From the NCBI RefSeq assembly GCF_001865065.1, contig NZ_MJGN01000002.1:34939-98938 (forward strand): a DNA stretch of 64,000 bases, written 5' to 3'. Below, piece by piece: positions 9,134 to 16,718 of the stretch; the stretch's first letter is position 1; each line of letters opens with the position of its first letter. This stretch comes from Curtobacterium sp. MCBA15_008. GTDB taxonomy: Bacteria > Actinomycetota > Actinomycetes > Actinomycetales > Microbacteriaceae. The notes under the pieces were generated by a model. That model did no database searches, had not been told where the DNA came from, and saw nothing but the letters and a program-made list of their open reading frames with translations. The position numbers and the translations under genes were made by a program.

Positions 9134-10119
9134 CGCTGTTCCTCGGCCTGGACGGCGGCGGCACCAAGACCGCCGTCGTCCTCGCCGACGGCGACGGGAC
9201 GGTCGTCGCCCGGTGGCGCGGGCCGGGGTGCTCCTGGCTCGACGACGGTCTCGACGCGGTGGCGACCGTCGTCGCCGACGGGACCCGCCGGGTCCTGACC
9301 TCGGCGGGTCGGTCCGCCGACGACGTCACGCACGCGTTCTACGGCCTCCCCGGTCACGGCGAGTCCGCGAGCACCGACGGCGCGCTCGACGCCCTGCCCG
9401 GCGTCGCCCTCGGCCACGACCGGTACACCGTCGGCAACGACATGCTCGCCGGCTGGGCGGGCTCCCTCGGCGGTCGGGACGGCATCAACGTCATCGCGGG
9501 CACGGGGTCGATGGCCTACGGCGAACGCGGCGACCGCACCCACCGGGTCGGCGGCTGGAGCGAACTGATCGGCGACGAGGGTTCCGCGCACTGGGTCGCG
9601 CGCCGCGGCCTCAACGCCTTCAGCCGGATGGCCGACGGACGGCTCCCGCGGACGCCGTTGCACGCGCTCCTGCGGGAACGGACCGGCATCGTGGCGGACC
9701 TGGACCTCGTCGGTCTCGTCATGCAGGACCTGCAGGGCGGTCGCGCCGCGGTCGCCGCGCTGTCGCGGGTGGTCACCGCAGCCGCCGCGGTGGGGGACCC
9801 GGTGGCCGCCGAGATCCTCGACGACGCCGTCGACGAACTCGTCGAGCAGGTGCGCGTCGTCGCGGACGTGCTCGGGCACGACCCGGACGGTGCGCCGACC
9901 ACGGTGTCGTCCTCGGGCGGGATGTTCTCGGACGACGGCTTCCGTGGCCGGTTCGTCGCACGCGTCGCCGACGAGCGCGGCGAGGACGCGCGACCGCGCT
10001 TCGCCCTGGTCGAGCCGGCGCTGTCGCCCGAGCTCGGCGCGGTCGTCTACGCGATCCGGCGAGCCGGTGAGCCGGTCCCCGTGGCCTGGCAGGACGGGGC
10101 CGCGACGGTCCAGCACTGA
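9130..10119 (+). CDS. BadF/BadG/BcrA/BcrD-type sugar kinase (N-acetylglucosamine-kinase-like)
   Basis: The 329-residue ATPase of the actin-like/hexokinase fold has the phosphate-1 loop DGGGTKT (8-14), phosphate-2 region INVIAGTGSMAYG, the GGWSELIGDEGSA segment typical of GlcNAc/glucosamine kinases, and a C-terminal SSSGGMFSD. Its GTG overlaps the SIS gene stop (GTGA), so the two are translationally coupled. It probably phosphorylates the monosaccharide released by GH36/GH4 to feed the AgaS-like isomerase. Specificity for GlcNAc, GalNAc, GlcN or GalN cannot be decided from sequence. Confidence 0.8.
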   Translation: MTLFLGLDGGGTKTAVVLADGDGTVVARWRGPGCSWLDDGLDAVATVVADGTRRVLTSAGRSADDVTHAFYGLPGHGESASTDGALDALPGVALGHDRYTVGNDMLAGWAGSLGGRDGINVIAGTGSMAYGERGDRTHRVGGWSELIGDEGSAHWVARRGLNAFSRMADGRLPRTPLHALLRERTGIVADLDLVGLVMQDLQGGRAAVAALSRVVTAAAAVGDPVAAEILDDAVDELVEQVRVVADVLGHDPDGAPTTVSSSGGMFSDDGFRGRFVARVADERGEDARPRFALVEPALSPELGAVVYAIRRAGEPVPVAWQDGAATVQH

Positions 10120-10150
10120 CCGGACGGACGGTCGCAGCGACGGCAGACCG

Positions 10151-10194
10151 GGGCCTGGAGGCGCGGGGCGGGCCCGCACCGTGCCTCCAGGCCC
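10151..10194. repeat. Dispersed GC-rich palindrome, copy B
   Basis: Two 22-nt arms (10151-10172 and 10173-10194) starting GGGCCTGGAGGC and ending GCCTCCAGGCCC pair with only two mismatches and no spacer. It lies 31 bp after the kinase stop and 13 bp before the end of the convergent LacI gene. Same family as the other copies. Confidence 0.85.
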
Positions 10195-10207
10195 ACAGGT
10201 GGGGACG

Positions 10208-11221
10208 TCACCGACGCGCGTCGCACCCGCAGCTCGCACCGAGCACCAGCTCGGCGGGCACCAGGTCGCGGTGCCACTGGTTGTCTGCGTCCAGGCCGAG
10301 GACCCGGTCCACGGCCGCCGCGGCCATCGTCTCGATCGGCTGGCGGACCGTCGTGAGCTGGGGGTTCGTGTAGTCCGCCTCGGCGGCGCCGTCGAAGGAG
10401 ACGACCGCAACGTCGTCGGGTGCGGAGAGTCCCAGTTCCCAGAGCGCGCGGAGGACGCCGACGGCCTGCATGTCGGAGCTGACGAAGACGGCTCGTGGAC
10501 GGTTCTCGTCGGCGAACATGCGGAGGCCGGCCTCGTACCCGCCGCGGCGGTTGAAGTCCGTGCGGACGATCGGTCCGTCCGGCAGGCCGGCGTCGCGGAG
10601 GGCGCGCATCCAGCCCTGTTCGCGGAGTTCCATCGACCCCGTGTGGCCCATCACCAGGCCGATCGACCGGTACCCGTGCTCGACGAGGTGTCTCGTGCCG
10701 TCGTACGCGCCGCGCAGGGCGTCCACGCCGATGCTCGGGTGGTCCGGCACCTCGAAGAAGGTGTTGAGCAGGACCATCGGGATGCCCGGGTCGGTGACCC
10801 GCGACAGGTCCGGCCGGGTCAGGATGCTCGTGACGATGATGCCGTCCACCTGCCGTGCGGACAGGGTGCGCAGGCGGTCGAGTTCCTGGGTAGCGTCACC
10901 GTCGCTGTTCGCGAGCAGGACGTCGTACCCCCGTGCGGCGGCCGCGTGCGTGACCGCGACGGCGAGCTCCGACCAGAAGGGGTTGTCGAGCTCCGGGACG
11001 ATCAGGCCGAGCATCTTCGACGATCCGGTGCGGAGGGCCTGTGCGCTGGCGTTCGGGCGGTACCCGAGGACGCGGATGGCCTCGCGGACGCGGGCGGCCG
11101 TCTCGGTGGCGACGGGGCGTGGGCCGTCGTGCACGACGTAGCTCACGACCGAGGTGCTGACGCCGGCGTAGCGGGCGACGTCGGCGCGGGTCACCGCCCT
11201 CGGGTTCGTCGGGACGGTCAC
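10208..11221 (-). CDS. LacI-family transcriptional regulator
   Basis: The 337-residue repressor has an N-terminal LacI helix-turn-helix (VTRADVARYAGVSTSVVSYVV, with VLGYRPNASAQAL as hinge helix region) and a periplasmic-binding-like effector domain (MLGLIVPELDNPFWSELA, IDGIIVTS-type strands, FVSSDMQAVGVLRAL, DDVAVVSFDG). The frame is open to 11293, but GTG 11221 fits the family N-terminus and has GAAGG 8 nt upstream; GTG 11230 is a second choice. It lies 75 bp behind the Gfo-like gene on the same strand. It probably represses that gene and the divergent permease operon via the inverted repeat at 12604-12624. Confidence 0.88.
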   Translation of the reverse strand: MTVPTNPRAVTRADVARYAGVSTSVVSYVVHDGPRPVATETAARVREAIRVLGYRPNASAQALRTGSSKMLGLIVPELDNPFWSELAVAVTHAAAARGYDVLLANSDGDATQELDRLRTLSARQVDGIIVTSILTRPDLSRVTDPGIPMVLLNTFFEVPDHPSIGVDALRGAYDGTRHLVEHGYRSIGLVMGHTGSMELREQGWMRALRDAGLPDGPIVRTDFNRRGGYEAGLRMFADENRPRAVFVSSDMQAVGVLRALWELGLSAPDDVAVVSFDGAAEADYTNPQLTTVRQPIETMAAAAVDRVLGLDADNQWHRDLVPAELVLGASCGCDARR

Positions 11222-11296
11222 GTCAGCCACCTTCGTCGGGTCCGGAAGCCGCGTTCGGGTGCCGGCCCGTGCGGACCGACACCCGAACACCACTTG

Positions 11297-12529
11297 CTAC
11301 TCGCTCGCGATACTAGACGAGGACCCCGTCGCGGCCGGCTCAGGGGCGTCGCCGAAGTCCGGCACCTCGAGGCGGACGCCGCCCTGCAGCGCGGACTGGT
11401 GCGCGATGATCCCCGGCAGGGTGAAGCGCGCGGCGGTCCAGGCGTTCACCGGCGGCAGGGTGCGGTCGACGACCGCGCGGACGAAGTCGTCGGCGAGGAA
11501 CTGGTGGCTGCCCTCGTGCCCGGTCGGCACGCCGGCGTACTCGGCGGGCAGGCGGTCGGTGTCGTGCACCTCGGCGTAGCCGGAGACGAACGCGTCGCGG
11601 AGCGAGGGGTCGACGCCGGCCAGACGCGGGTCGTCGAGGTCCATCGTCGCCTGCGTGTTGATCTTGTCGCTGATGTCGTGCGAGTCCTCCTTGTCCTGCC
11701 AGACGCTGACCTTGGCGAGCTGCTCGAAGCTCGCCTCGGTGCCGAAGTAGCGGAAGCGGGACTCGCGGATGTGCGACGGGTACCCGACGCGGCGCATCTC
11801 GTTGATGCGCATGACCCCGCCGTTGTCGAGCTCGAACAGGGCGGTGGCGTTCGAGAAGTCGTTGTCGAACTGGCTGACGTCCTTGTCGAAGACCCCGTCG
11901 CCGCGGTCGTCCTTGACGCCGATGCAGCTGACGCTGACGGCGTGGCCGGGGATCGCGCCGAGGACCCCGCCGACCGAGTGGGTCGGGTAGAGCATCGGCG
12001 GGTAGCTGGCGGTGCGCTTCCAGTCCTCGCCGCCGCTGAACTGGTACGCGGCGTAGAAGCCGAGGTCCATGTCGTGGACGTAGTCGCCCTCGGAGTAGAA
12101 GACGCGACCGAAGGCGCCGTCGGCCACCTGCTTGCGGGCGAAGACCGTCGCCGGGTTGTAGTAGCTCGTCTCGCCCATCATGTAGGTGAGGCCGGTCTCG
12201 CGGACGGCCTCGATGATGTCGCGGATCTCGTCGACGGAGATCGCCATCGGCACGGCCGAGTACACGTGCTTGCCGGCGCGGAGGGCCTTGACGACGAGCG
12301 GCCCGTGGGTCCATCGCTGGGTGAAGATCGCGACGGCGTCGACGTCCGAGGCGAGCACGGCGTCGAAGTCCGGGAACGTGCCGTCGAGGTGCTGCGACTC
12401 GACGAGCTCGGACGCGCGGTCGTCGACGAGGTCGGTGACGAAGACGCGGTCCACGTCGGGGTGCAGCTTGAACAGCTTGGCGAACTGGGGGGCGAACTGG
12501 CCCGCGCCGACCATTCCGACAGAGATCAT
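11297..12529 (-). CDS. Gfo/Idh/MocA-family protein lacking the EKP lysine
   Basis: The 410-residue protein has an N-terminal Rossmann domain (SVGMVGAGQFAPQF, with GAGQFA as the NAD(P) loop) and a C-terminal alpha/beta domain as in sugar dehydrogenases of this family. Unusually, where most members carry GKHVxxEKP with a catalytic lysine, this one reads GKHVYSAVPMA (residues 87-96), so the lysine is absent. It may be a clade with different chemistry or a non-redox role. ATG 12529 is chosen by homology to the Rossmann start and by AAAGG upstream; the frame is open to 12670. It is divergent from a sugar importer and followed by a LacI gene, so it probably processes the imported sugar. Confidence 0.85.
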   Translation of the reverse strand: MISVGMVGAGQFAPQFAKLFKLHPDVDRVFVTDLVDDRASELVESQHLDGTFPDFDAVLASDVDAVAIFTQRWTHGPLVVKALRAGKHVYSAVPMAISVDEIRDIIEAVRETGLTYMMGETSYYNPATVFARKQVADGAFGRVFYSEGDYVHDMDLGFYAAYQFSGGEDWKRTASYPPMLYPTHSVGGVLGAIPGHAVSVSCIGVKDDRGDGVFDKDVSQFDNDFSNATALFELDNGGVMRINEMRRVGYPSHIRESRFRYFGTEASFEQLAKVSVWQDKEDSHDISDKINTQATMDLDDPRLAGVDPSLRDAFVSGYAEVHDTDRLPAEYAGVPTGHEGSHQFLADDFVRAVVDRTLPPVNAWTAARFTLPGIIAHQSALQGGVRLEVPDFGDAPEPAATGSSSSIASE

Positions 12530-12593
12530 CAGTGACCTTTCCAGGGGTGTGGTGTGCGTCGCCGAGCAGGTCGCTCCGATGCGATCGCAGGCC

Positions 12594-12622
12594 ATGCTCG
12601 CACGGTTGTCTACTCGTGACAA
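12594..12622 (-). promoter_or_regulatory. Candidate promoter of the Gfo-like gene
   Basis: Reading leftward, TTGTCA (12622-12617) and GAGCAT (12599-12594) are 17 nt apart. The -35 box lies inside the inverted repeat at 12604-12624, so a repressor bound there would block it. Confidence 0.4.
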
Positions 12623-12624
12623 CC
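12604..12624. promoter_or_regulatory. Inverted repeat, probable LacI-family operator
   Basis: GGTTGTC-N7-GACAACC is a perfect inverted repeat with an odd spacer in the divergent region between the Gfo-like gene and the importer operon. It overlaps the -35 box of the leftward promoter and lies 26 bp upstream of the rightward one. The likely ligand is the LacI protein encoded at 10208-11221. Confidence 0.5.
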
Positions 12625-12650
12625 CCTGGATACCGGCAGAGAACGAACCC

Positions 12651-12679
12651 TTGCCACCAGGTGTCCCCACGTGTAGATT
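12651..12679 (+). promoter_or_regulatory. Promoter of the sugar ABC importer operon
   Basis: TTGCCA (12651-12656) and TAGATT (12674-12679) are separated by exactly 17 nt, close to the sigma-70 consensus. The leader to ATG 12731 would be about 45 nt and contains the AGGAG ribosome site. Confidence 0.6.
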
Positions 12680-12730
12680 CCCGGCTCACGGACTGCCGCA
12701 CGTCAGTCCACCGCAGACGAAGGAGTCGCG

Positions 12731-13702
12731 ATGGCCACCGAGAGCCCCGTGTCGTCACCCCTGACGACCGCCCGCCCACGGAGGGATCGGTCCGCCGAGC
12801 TCGCCCGTGCACGGACGTCCTCCCCACGACGCCGACCCAGGAACGACCTGTGGCTCGCACTGGTCTTCATCGCCCCGGCGGCGATCGGGTTCGCGGTCTT
12901 CCTGGCGTGGCCGACCGTCCGGGGGATCTACCTCAGCTTCACCTCGTACAACCTGCTCACCCCGCCCGAGTTCACCGGCCTGCAGAACTACGTGCGGCTC
13001 GTGCAGGACTCGATCTTCTGGCACTCGATGGTCGTCACCGTCGAGTACGTCCTCATCAACATCGTCATCCAGACGGTGGTCGCGCTGTTCATCGCCGTGA
13101 TGATGCACCGCCTGACGAAGTCGACCTTCGTGCGCGGCATCGTCCTCGCGCCCTACCTGGTGTCGAACGTCGTCGCGGCGCTCGTCTGGCTGTGGATCCT
13201 CGACACGCAGCTCGGCATCGGCAACGAGATGCTCGCCGCCCTCGGCCTCGACCGCATCCCGTTCCTGCAGAGCGACGTCTGGGGCATCCCCTCGATCGCG
13301 CTCATCAACGTCTGGCGGCACGTCGGCTACACGGCGCTCCTGATCTTCGCCGGCCTGCAGTCCCTGCCCGAGACCGTGTACGAGGCCGGACGCATCGACG
13401 GTGCGAGCGAGTGGAAGATGTTCTGGCGGATCACCGTGCCGCTCCTCCGCCCGATCCTGTCGCTCGTGCTCATCATCACCGTGATCGGGTCCTTCCAGGT
13501 GTTCGACACCGTCGCCGTCACCACGCAGGGCGGCCCCGCGAACGCCACGAACGTCGTGCAGAACTACATCTACAACCTGGCCTTCGGCCGGTTCCAGTTC
13601 GGCTACGCCTCCGCGGTGTCGGTCGCGCTCCTCGTCGTCCTCAGCATCATCACGATCATCCAGTACCGCCTCACCCGCTCGGGTGAGTCGGACCTGGACT
13701 GA
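12731..13702 (+). CDS. ABC sugar importer permease (MalF type), second system
   Basis: The 323-residue protein has a cytoplasmic N-terminus of about 40 residues, six predicted membrane segments (first: LVFIAPAAIGFAVFLAWP) and the EAA loop YEAGRIDGASEWKMFWRITVP. AAGGAG lies 6 nt before the ATG. It is the first gene of a permease-permease-binding protein operon, the reverse order of the importer at 4733-7940. No ATPase gene is present, so it probably uses a shared MsiK-like ATPase. Confidence 0.9.
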   Translation: MATESPVSSPLTTARPRRDRSAELARARTSSPRRRPRNDLWLALVFIAPAAIGFAVFLAWPTVRGIYLSFTSYNLLTPPEFTGLQNYVRLVQDSIFWHSMVVTVEYVLINIVIQTVVALFIAVMMHRLTKSTFVRGIVLAPYLVSNVVAALVWLWILDTQLGIGNEMLAALGLDRIPFLQSDVWGIPSIALINVWRHVGYTALLIFAGLQSLPETVYEAGRIDGASEWKMFWRITVPLLRPILSLVLIITVIGSFQVFDTVAVTTQGGPANATNVVQNYIYNLAFGRFQFGYASAVSVALLVVLSIITIIQYRLTRSGESDLD

Positions 13703-13718
13703 ACGGAGCGTTCCGATC

Positions 13719-14660
13719 ATGACCACCACCCTCACCCGCTCCGTCACCACGAAGCGTCAGCCCCGGCCCGGAGCCGCCCACCGCCGTCGTCCCTCGGTCG
13801 GCCGCGTCCTCGCCTGGATCGCGATGATCGCGGTCATCGTCATCACCCTGTTCCCCTTCTACTGGATCCTCCGCACCGCACTGTCCTCGAACGGCGCGAT
13901 CAACTCCGACCCCACCTCGCTGCTGCCGGTCGGCTTCAGCCTGGGCGGGTTCGAGCGGGTGTTCGGGCTGCAGTCCACGAAGGAGGCCCTCGAGCAGGGC
14001 GGCTCCGGAGCGGCGCTGAACTTCTGGCGCTACCTCGGCAACTCCGTCGTCGTCTCGACCCTGGTCACCGTCGGCCAGGTGTTCTTCTCCGCCGCGGCCG
14101 CCTACGCCTTCGCACGGCTGCGCTGGCCCGGTCGCGACAAGGTCTTCGCGGTGTTCCTCGCCGGGCTGATGGTCCCCGCGATCTTCACGCTGCTGCCGAA
14201 CTTCGCGCTGATCAAGCAGCTCGGCCTCGTCGACAACCTGCTCGGCATCGCCCTGCCGACGATGTTCATGACCCCGTTCGCGGTGTTCTTCCTCCGGCAG
14301 TTCTTCCTCGGCATCTCGAAGGAGGTCGAGGAGGCCGCACTCATCGACGGCGCCGGCAAGATCCGGGTGTTCTTCCGCCTGGTCATCCCGATGGCCGCGG
14401 CGCCGATCGCGACCCTCGCCGTGCTGACGTACATCACCAGCTGGAACGACTACTTCTGGCCGCTCATGGTCTCGTACACCGACAGCTCGCGCGTACTGAC
14501 GGTCGCGCTCGGCGTCTTCAAGTCGCAGACCCCGCAGTCCGGCACCGACTGGGCGGGCCTGATGGCCGCGACCCTGGTGGCGGCGCTCCCGATGATCGTG
14601 CTGTTCGGCCTCTTCGCCAAGCGCATCGTCAACTCCATCGGTTTCTCCGGGATCAAGTGA
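13719..14660 (+). CDS. ABC sugar importer permease (MalG type), second system
   Basis: The 313-residue permease has six predicted membrane segments and the EAA loop EEAALIDGAGKIRVFFRLVIP. ATG 13719 follows CGGAGCG by 9 nt. It pairs with the preceding permease. The stretch SKEALEQGGSGAALNFWRY is a somewhat long extracytoplasmic loop after the first segment. It ends VNSIGFSGIK like other MalG-type subunits. Confidence 0.9.
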   Translation: MTTTLTRSVTTKRQPRPGAAHRRRPSVGRVLAWIAMIAVIVITLFPFYWILRTALSSNGAINSDPTSLLPVGFSLGGFERVFGLQSTKEALEQGGSGAALNFWRYLGNSVVVSTLVTVGQVFFSAAAAYAFARLRWPGRDKVFAVFLAGLMVPAIFTLLPNFALIKQLGLVDNLLGIALPTMFMTPFAVFFLRQFFLGISKEVEEAALIDGAGKIRVFFRLVIPMAAAPIATLAVLTYITSWNDYFWPLMVSYTDSSRVLTVALGVFKSQTPQSGTDWAGLMAATLVAALPMIVLFGLFAKRIVNSIGFSGIK

Positions 14661-14683
14661 CCCGGGTCGGACAGGACGACACC

Positions 14684-16063
14684 ATGACGAACGAACTCTC
14701 CCGCCGCGCACTCTTCGCCGGCGGTGCCTCCGCCCTCGCTCTCGGTGCGCTCGCCGCGTGCTCCTCGCCGAGCCGGGGGACCGGCACGGCGTCGCGGAGC
14801 GGTGCCACGACCGTGAGCTACTGGCTGTGGGACTCCAACCAGTTGCCCGCGTACCAGGCGGTCGCCGAGGCGTTCCACCAGGAGCACCCCGACATCACCG
14901 TGAAGATCACGCAGCTCGGCTGGAACGACTACTGGACGAAGCTCACCGCCGGGTTCATCGCCGGCACCGCGCCCGACGTCTTCACCGACCACCTGACGAA
15001 GTTCCCGCAGTACTCCGACCTCGACGTCCTGTACAAGCTCGACGAGCTCGAGGCCACCAAGGGCATCCGCGACGACGACTACCAGTCCGGGCTCGCCGCG
15101 CTCTGGAAGGGCAAGGACGGGCACCGGTACGGGTCGCCGAAGGACTGGGACACCATCGCGATGTTCTACGACAAGAAGTCGATGGCGAAGGCCGGGGTCT
15201 CCGACGCGGAACTCGCTGCGCTCGAGTGGAACCCGGACGACGGCGGATCGTTCGAACGGATGCTCGCGCACCTGACCGTCGACTCGAAGGGCCGGCGCGG
15301 GGACGAGCCCGGCTTCGACAAGCACGACGTCGCGGTCTACGGCATCTCGTCGAACGGCTCCGGCGGCGACGGCTTCGGGCAGACGCAGTGGTCGCCCTTC
15401 ACCGGGTCGACCGACTGGTTCTACACGAACGAGAACCCGTGGGGCGACAAGTTCCGCTACGACGAGAAGGTCGTGCAGGACACCCTCGCCTGGTACTACG
15501 GACTCGCCGAGAAGGGCTACATGGCGAAGTACGGGGTGTTCTCCACCACCACCGGTCCGGAGGTGCAGCTCGGTGCCGGCAAGTGCGCGCTGTCGTTCAA
15601 CGGCTCGTGGATGATCGGCTCGTACCTCAACATGAAGGACCTCGACATCGCCCTCGCGCCGACGCCGGTCGGGCCGATCGGTCACCGCGCCTCCATGTTC
15701 AACGGGCTCGGCGACTCGATCACGAAGCAGGCGAAGAACCCCGAGGCAGCCGCCAAGTGGGTCGCGTTCCTCGGCAGCGACACCGCGCAGGAGATCGTCG
15801 GCAAGGCCGGCATCGTGTTCCCGGCACGTCCCGCCGGCACCGAGGCAGCCGTCGCCTCGTTCCGGGAGCGCGGGCTCGACGTCTCCGCGTTCACCCGGCA
15901 GGTGGAGGAGCAGACCACCTTCCTGTTCCCGGTGACGAAGAACCCGGCCGACGTGCAGGCGTTGCTGCAGCCCGCGTTCGACGACGTCTACGCGAACGGC
16001 AAGTCGATCCGCACGCTCACCGGGATCAACGAGGAGGTCAACAACCTGCTCGCGCTCACCTGA
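14684..16063 (+). CDS. ABC sugar importer, solute-binding lipoprotein with Tat-like signal
   Basis: The 459-residue family-1 binding protein starts MTNELSRRALFAGG: a twin-arginine pair at 7-8, a hydrophobic core and lipobox LAAC (Cys26). This suggests export by the Tat route followed by lipid anchoring. The mature domain has TVSYWLWDSNQLPAYQAV and the usual binding-protein folds. ATG 14684 is chosen; GTG 14657 in frame overlaps the permease stop but would add nine polar residues before the signal. It delivers an unidentified saccharide to the two permeases upstream. Confidence 0.87.
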   Translation: MTNELSRRALFAGGASALALGALAACSSPSRGTGTASRSGATTVSYWLWDSNQLPAYQAVAEAFHQEHPDITVKITQLGWNDYWTKLTAGFIAGTAPDVFTDHLTKFPQYSDLDVLYKLDELEATKGIRDDDYQSGLAALWKGKDGHRYGSPKDWDTIAMFYDKKSMAKAGVSDAELAALEWNPDDGGSFERMLAHLTVDSKGRRGDEPGFDKHDVAVYGISSNGSGGDGFGQTQWSPFTGSTDWFYTNENPWGDKFRYDEKVVQDTLAWYYGLAEKGYMAKYGVFSTTTGPEVQLGAGKCALSFNGSWMIGSYLNMKDLDIALAPTPVGPIGHRASMFNGLGDSITKQAKNPEAAAKWVAFLGSDTAQEIVGKAGIVFPARPAGTEAAVASFRERGLDVSAFTRQVEEQTTFLFPVTKNPADVQALLQPAFDDVYANGKSIRTLTGINEEVNNLLALT

Positions 16064-16077
16064 CGAGCGTCGCGGAT

Positions 16078-16115
16078 CGTCCGCACACCGCGAGCACCGG
16101 TGCGGTGTGCGGACG
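16078..16115 (+). terminator. Hairpin ending the second importer operon
   Basis: CGTCCGCACACCGC (16078-16091) pairs perfectly with GCGGTGTGCGGACG (16102-16115) over a 10-nt loop, 14 bp after the stop codon. No T-run follows, as is usual for GC-rich actinobacterial terminators. Confidence 0.65.
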
Positions 16116-16120
16116 ACGCG

Positions 16121-16150
16121 TTGATCGGCGTCGGGGGCTCGGCCCAGACT
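16121..16150 (+). promoter_or_regulatory. Candidate leaderless promoter of the first BLUF gene
   Basis: TTGATC (16121-16126) and CAGACT (16145-16150) are 18 nt apart; the latter ends 7 nt before ATG 16158. The start codon has no spaced ribosome site, which fits a leaderless transcript. Confidence 0.35.
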
Positions 16151-16157
16151 GGCGGGG

Positions 16158-16628
16158 ATGACCTCCCTCGAATCACTCGTGTACATGTCCGTCGCCGTGG
16201 ACGACCTGACCGACGACCAGCTGGTCGACATGCTGCGCGAGGCGCGGCTCCGCAACGAGGCGCTCGGTGTCTCCGGCCTGCTTCTAGCCAAGGGCGGCCG
16301 CTTCATGCAGGTCCTCGAGGGGCCGGCGTGGAGCGTCGAGGACCGCTTCGCCGCCATCGAACGCGATCCGCGCCACCGCGAGGTCAAGTCGCTCTCGCGC
16401 GAACCGATCGACGCCCGCCGCTTCGACGGCTGGGCGATGGCCTTCGGCAACCCGTCGGACGCCGAGGTCCGCGAGGAACCCGGCTTCAGCACGTTCCTGA
16501 CGGAGCGCTCCGGTCTGCCGACCGGCCTGGCAGGAACGCCCGCCGACTGGCTCCTCCGCTGGTTCCGCGGGCGAGACCTGCTGGACGTCCCGCAGGAGCG
16601 CGTCAGCCTGGCCCGGCACGCCGCCTGA
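16158..16628 (+). CDS. BLUF-domain blue-light sensor (FAD), paralog 1
   Basis: The 156-residue protein is a single BLUF domain (about 1-100) with a short C-terminal tail. All photochemical residues are in register with AppA: Tyr9 (YMS), Asn33 (RNEALGVSG), Gln51 (FMQVLEG), Trp92 and Met94 (DGWAMAF). BLUF domains bind FAD and change hydrogen bonding of Gln/Tyr under blue light. With no fused output domain, it must act through a partner protein. It is about 65% alike to the BLUF protein at 18087-18515, a clear local paralog. A TetR regulator follows, separated by palindrome copy C. Confidence 0.93.
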   Translation: MTSLESLVYMSVAVDDLTDDQLVDMLREARLRNEALGVSGLLLAKGGRFMQVLEGPAWSVEDRFAAIERDPRHREVKSLSREPIDARRFDGWAMAFGNPSDAEVREEPGFSTFLTERSGLPTGLAGTPADWLLRWFRGRDLLDVPQERVSLARHAA

Positions 16629-16667
16629 CCCCGTCCGTCGCGTCGCCGACGCGACCACCCTCGGACT

Positions 16668-16699
16668 GGAGGCGCGGTGCGGGCCCGCACCGCGCCTCC
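16668..16699. repeat. Dispersed GC-rich palindrome, copy C (perfect 32 bp)
   Basis: GGAGGCGCGGTGCGGG followed directly by its exact complement CCCGCACCGCGCCTCC makes a perfect 32-bp palindrome without loop. It lies 39 bp after the BLUF stop and 19 bp before the TetR start, so this copy is in a tandem rather than convergent gap and may influence TetR transcription or translation. Confidence 0.9.
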
Positions 16700-16718
16700 C
16701 GTCAGTGAGACTGGAACC

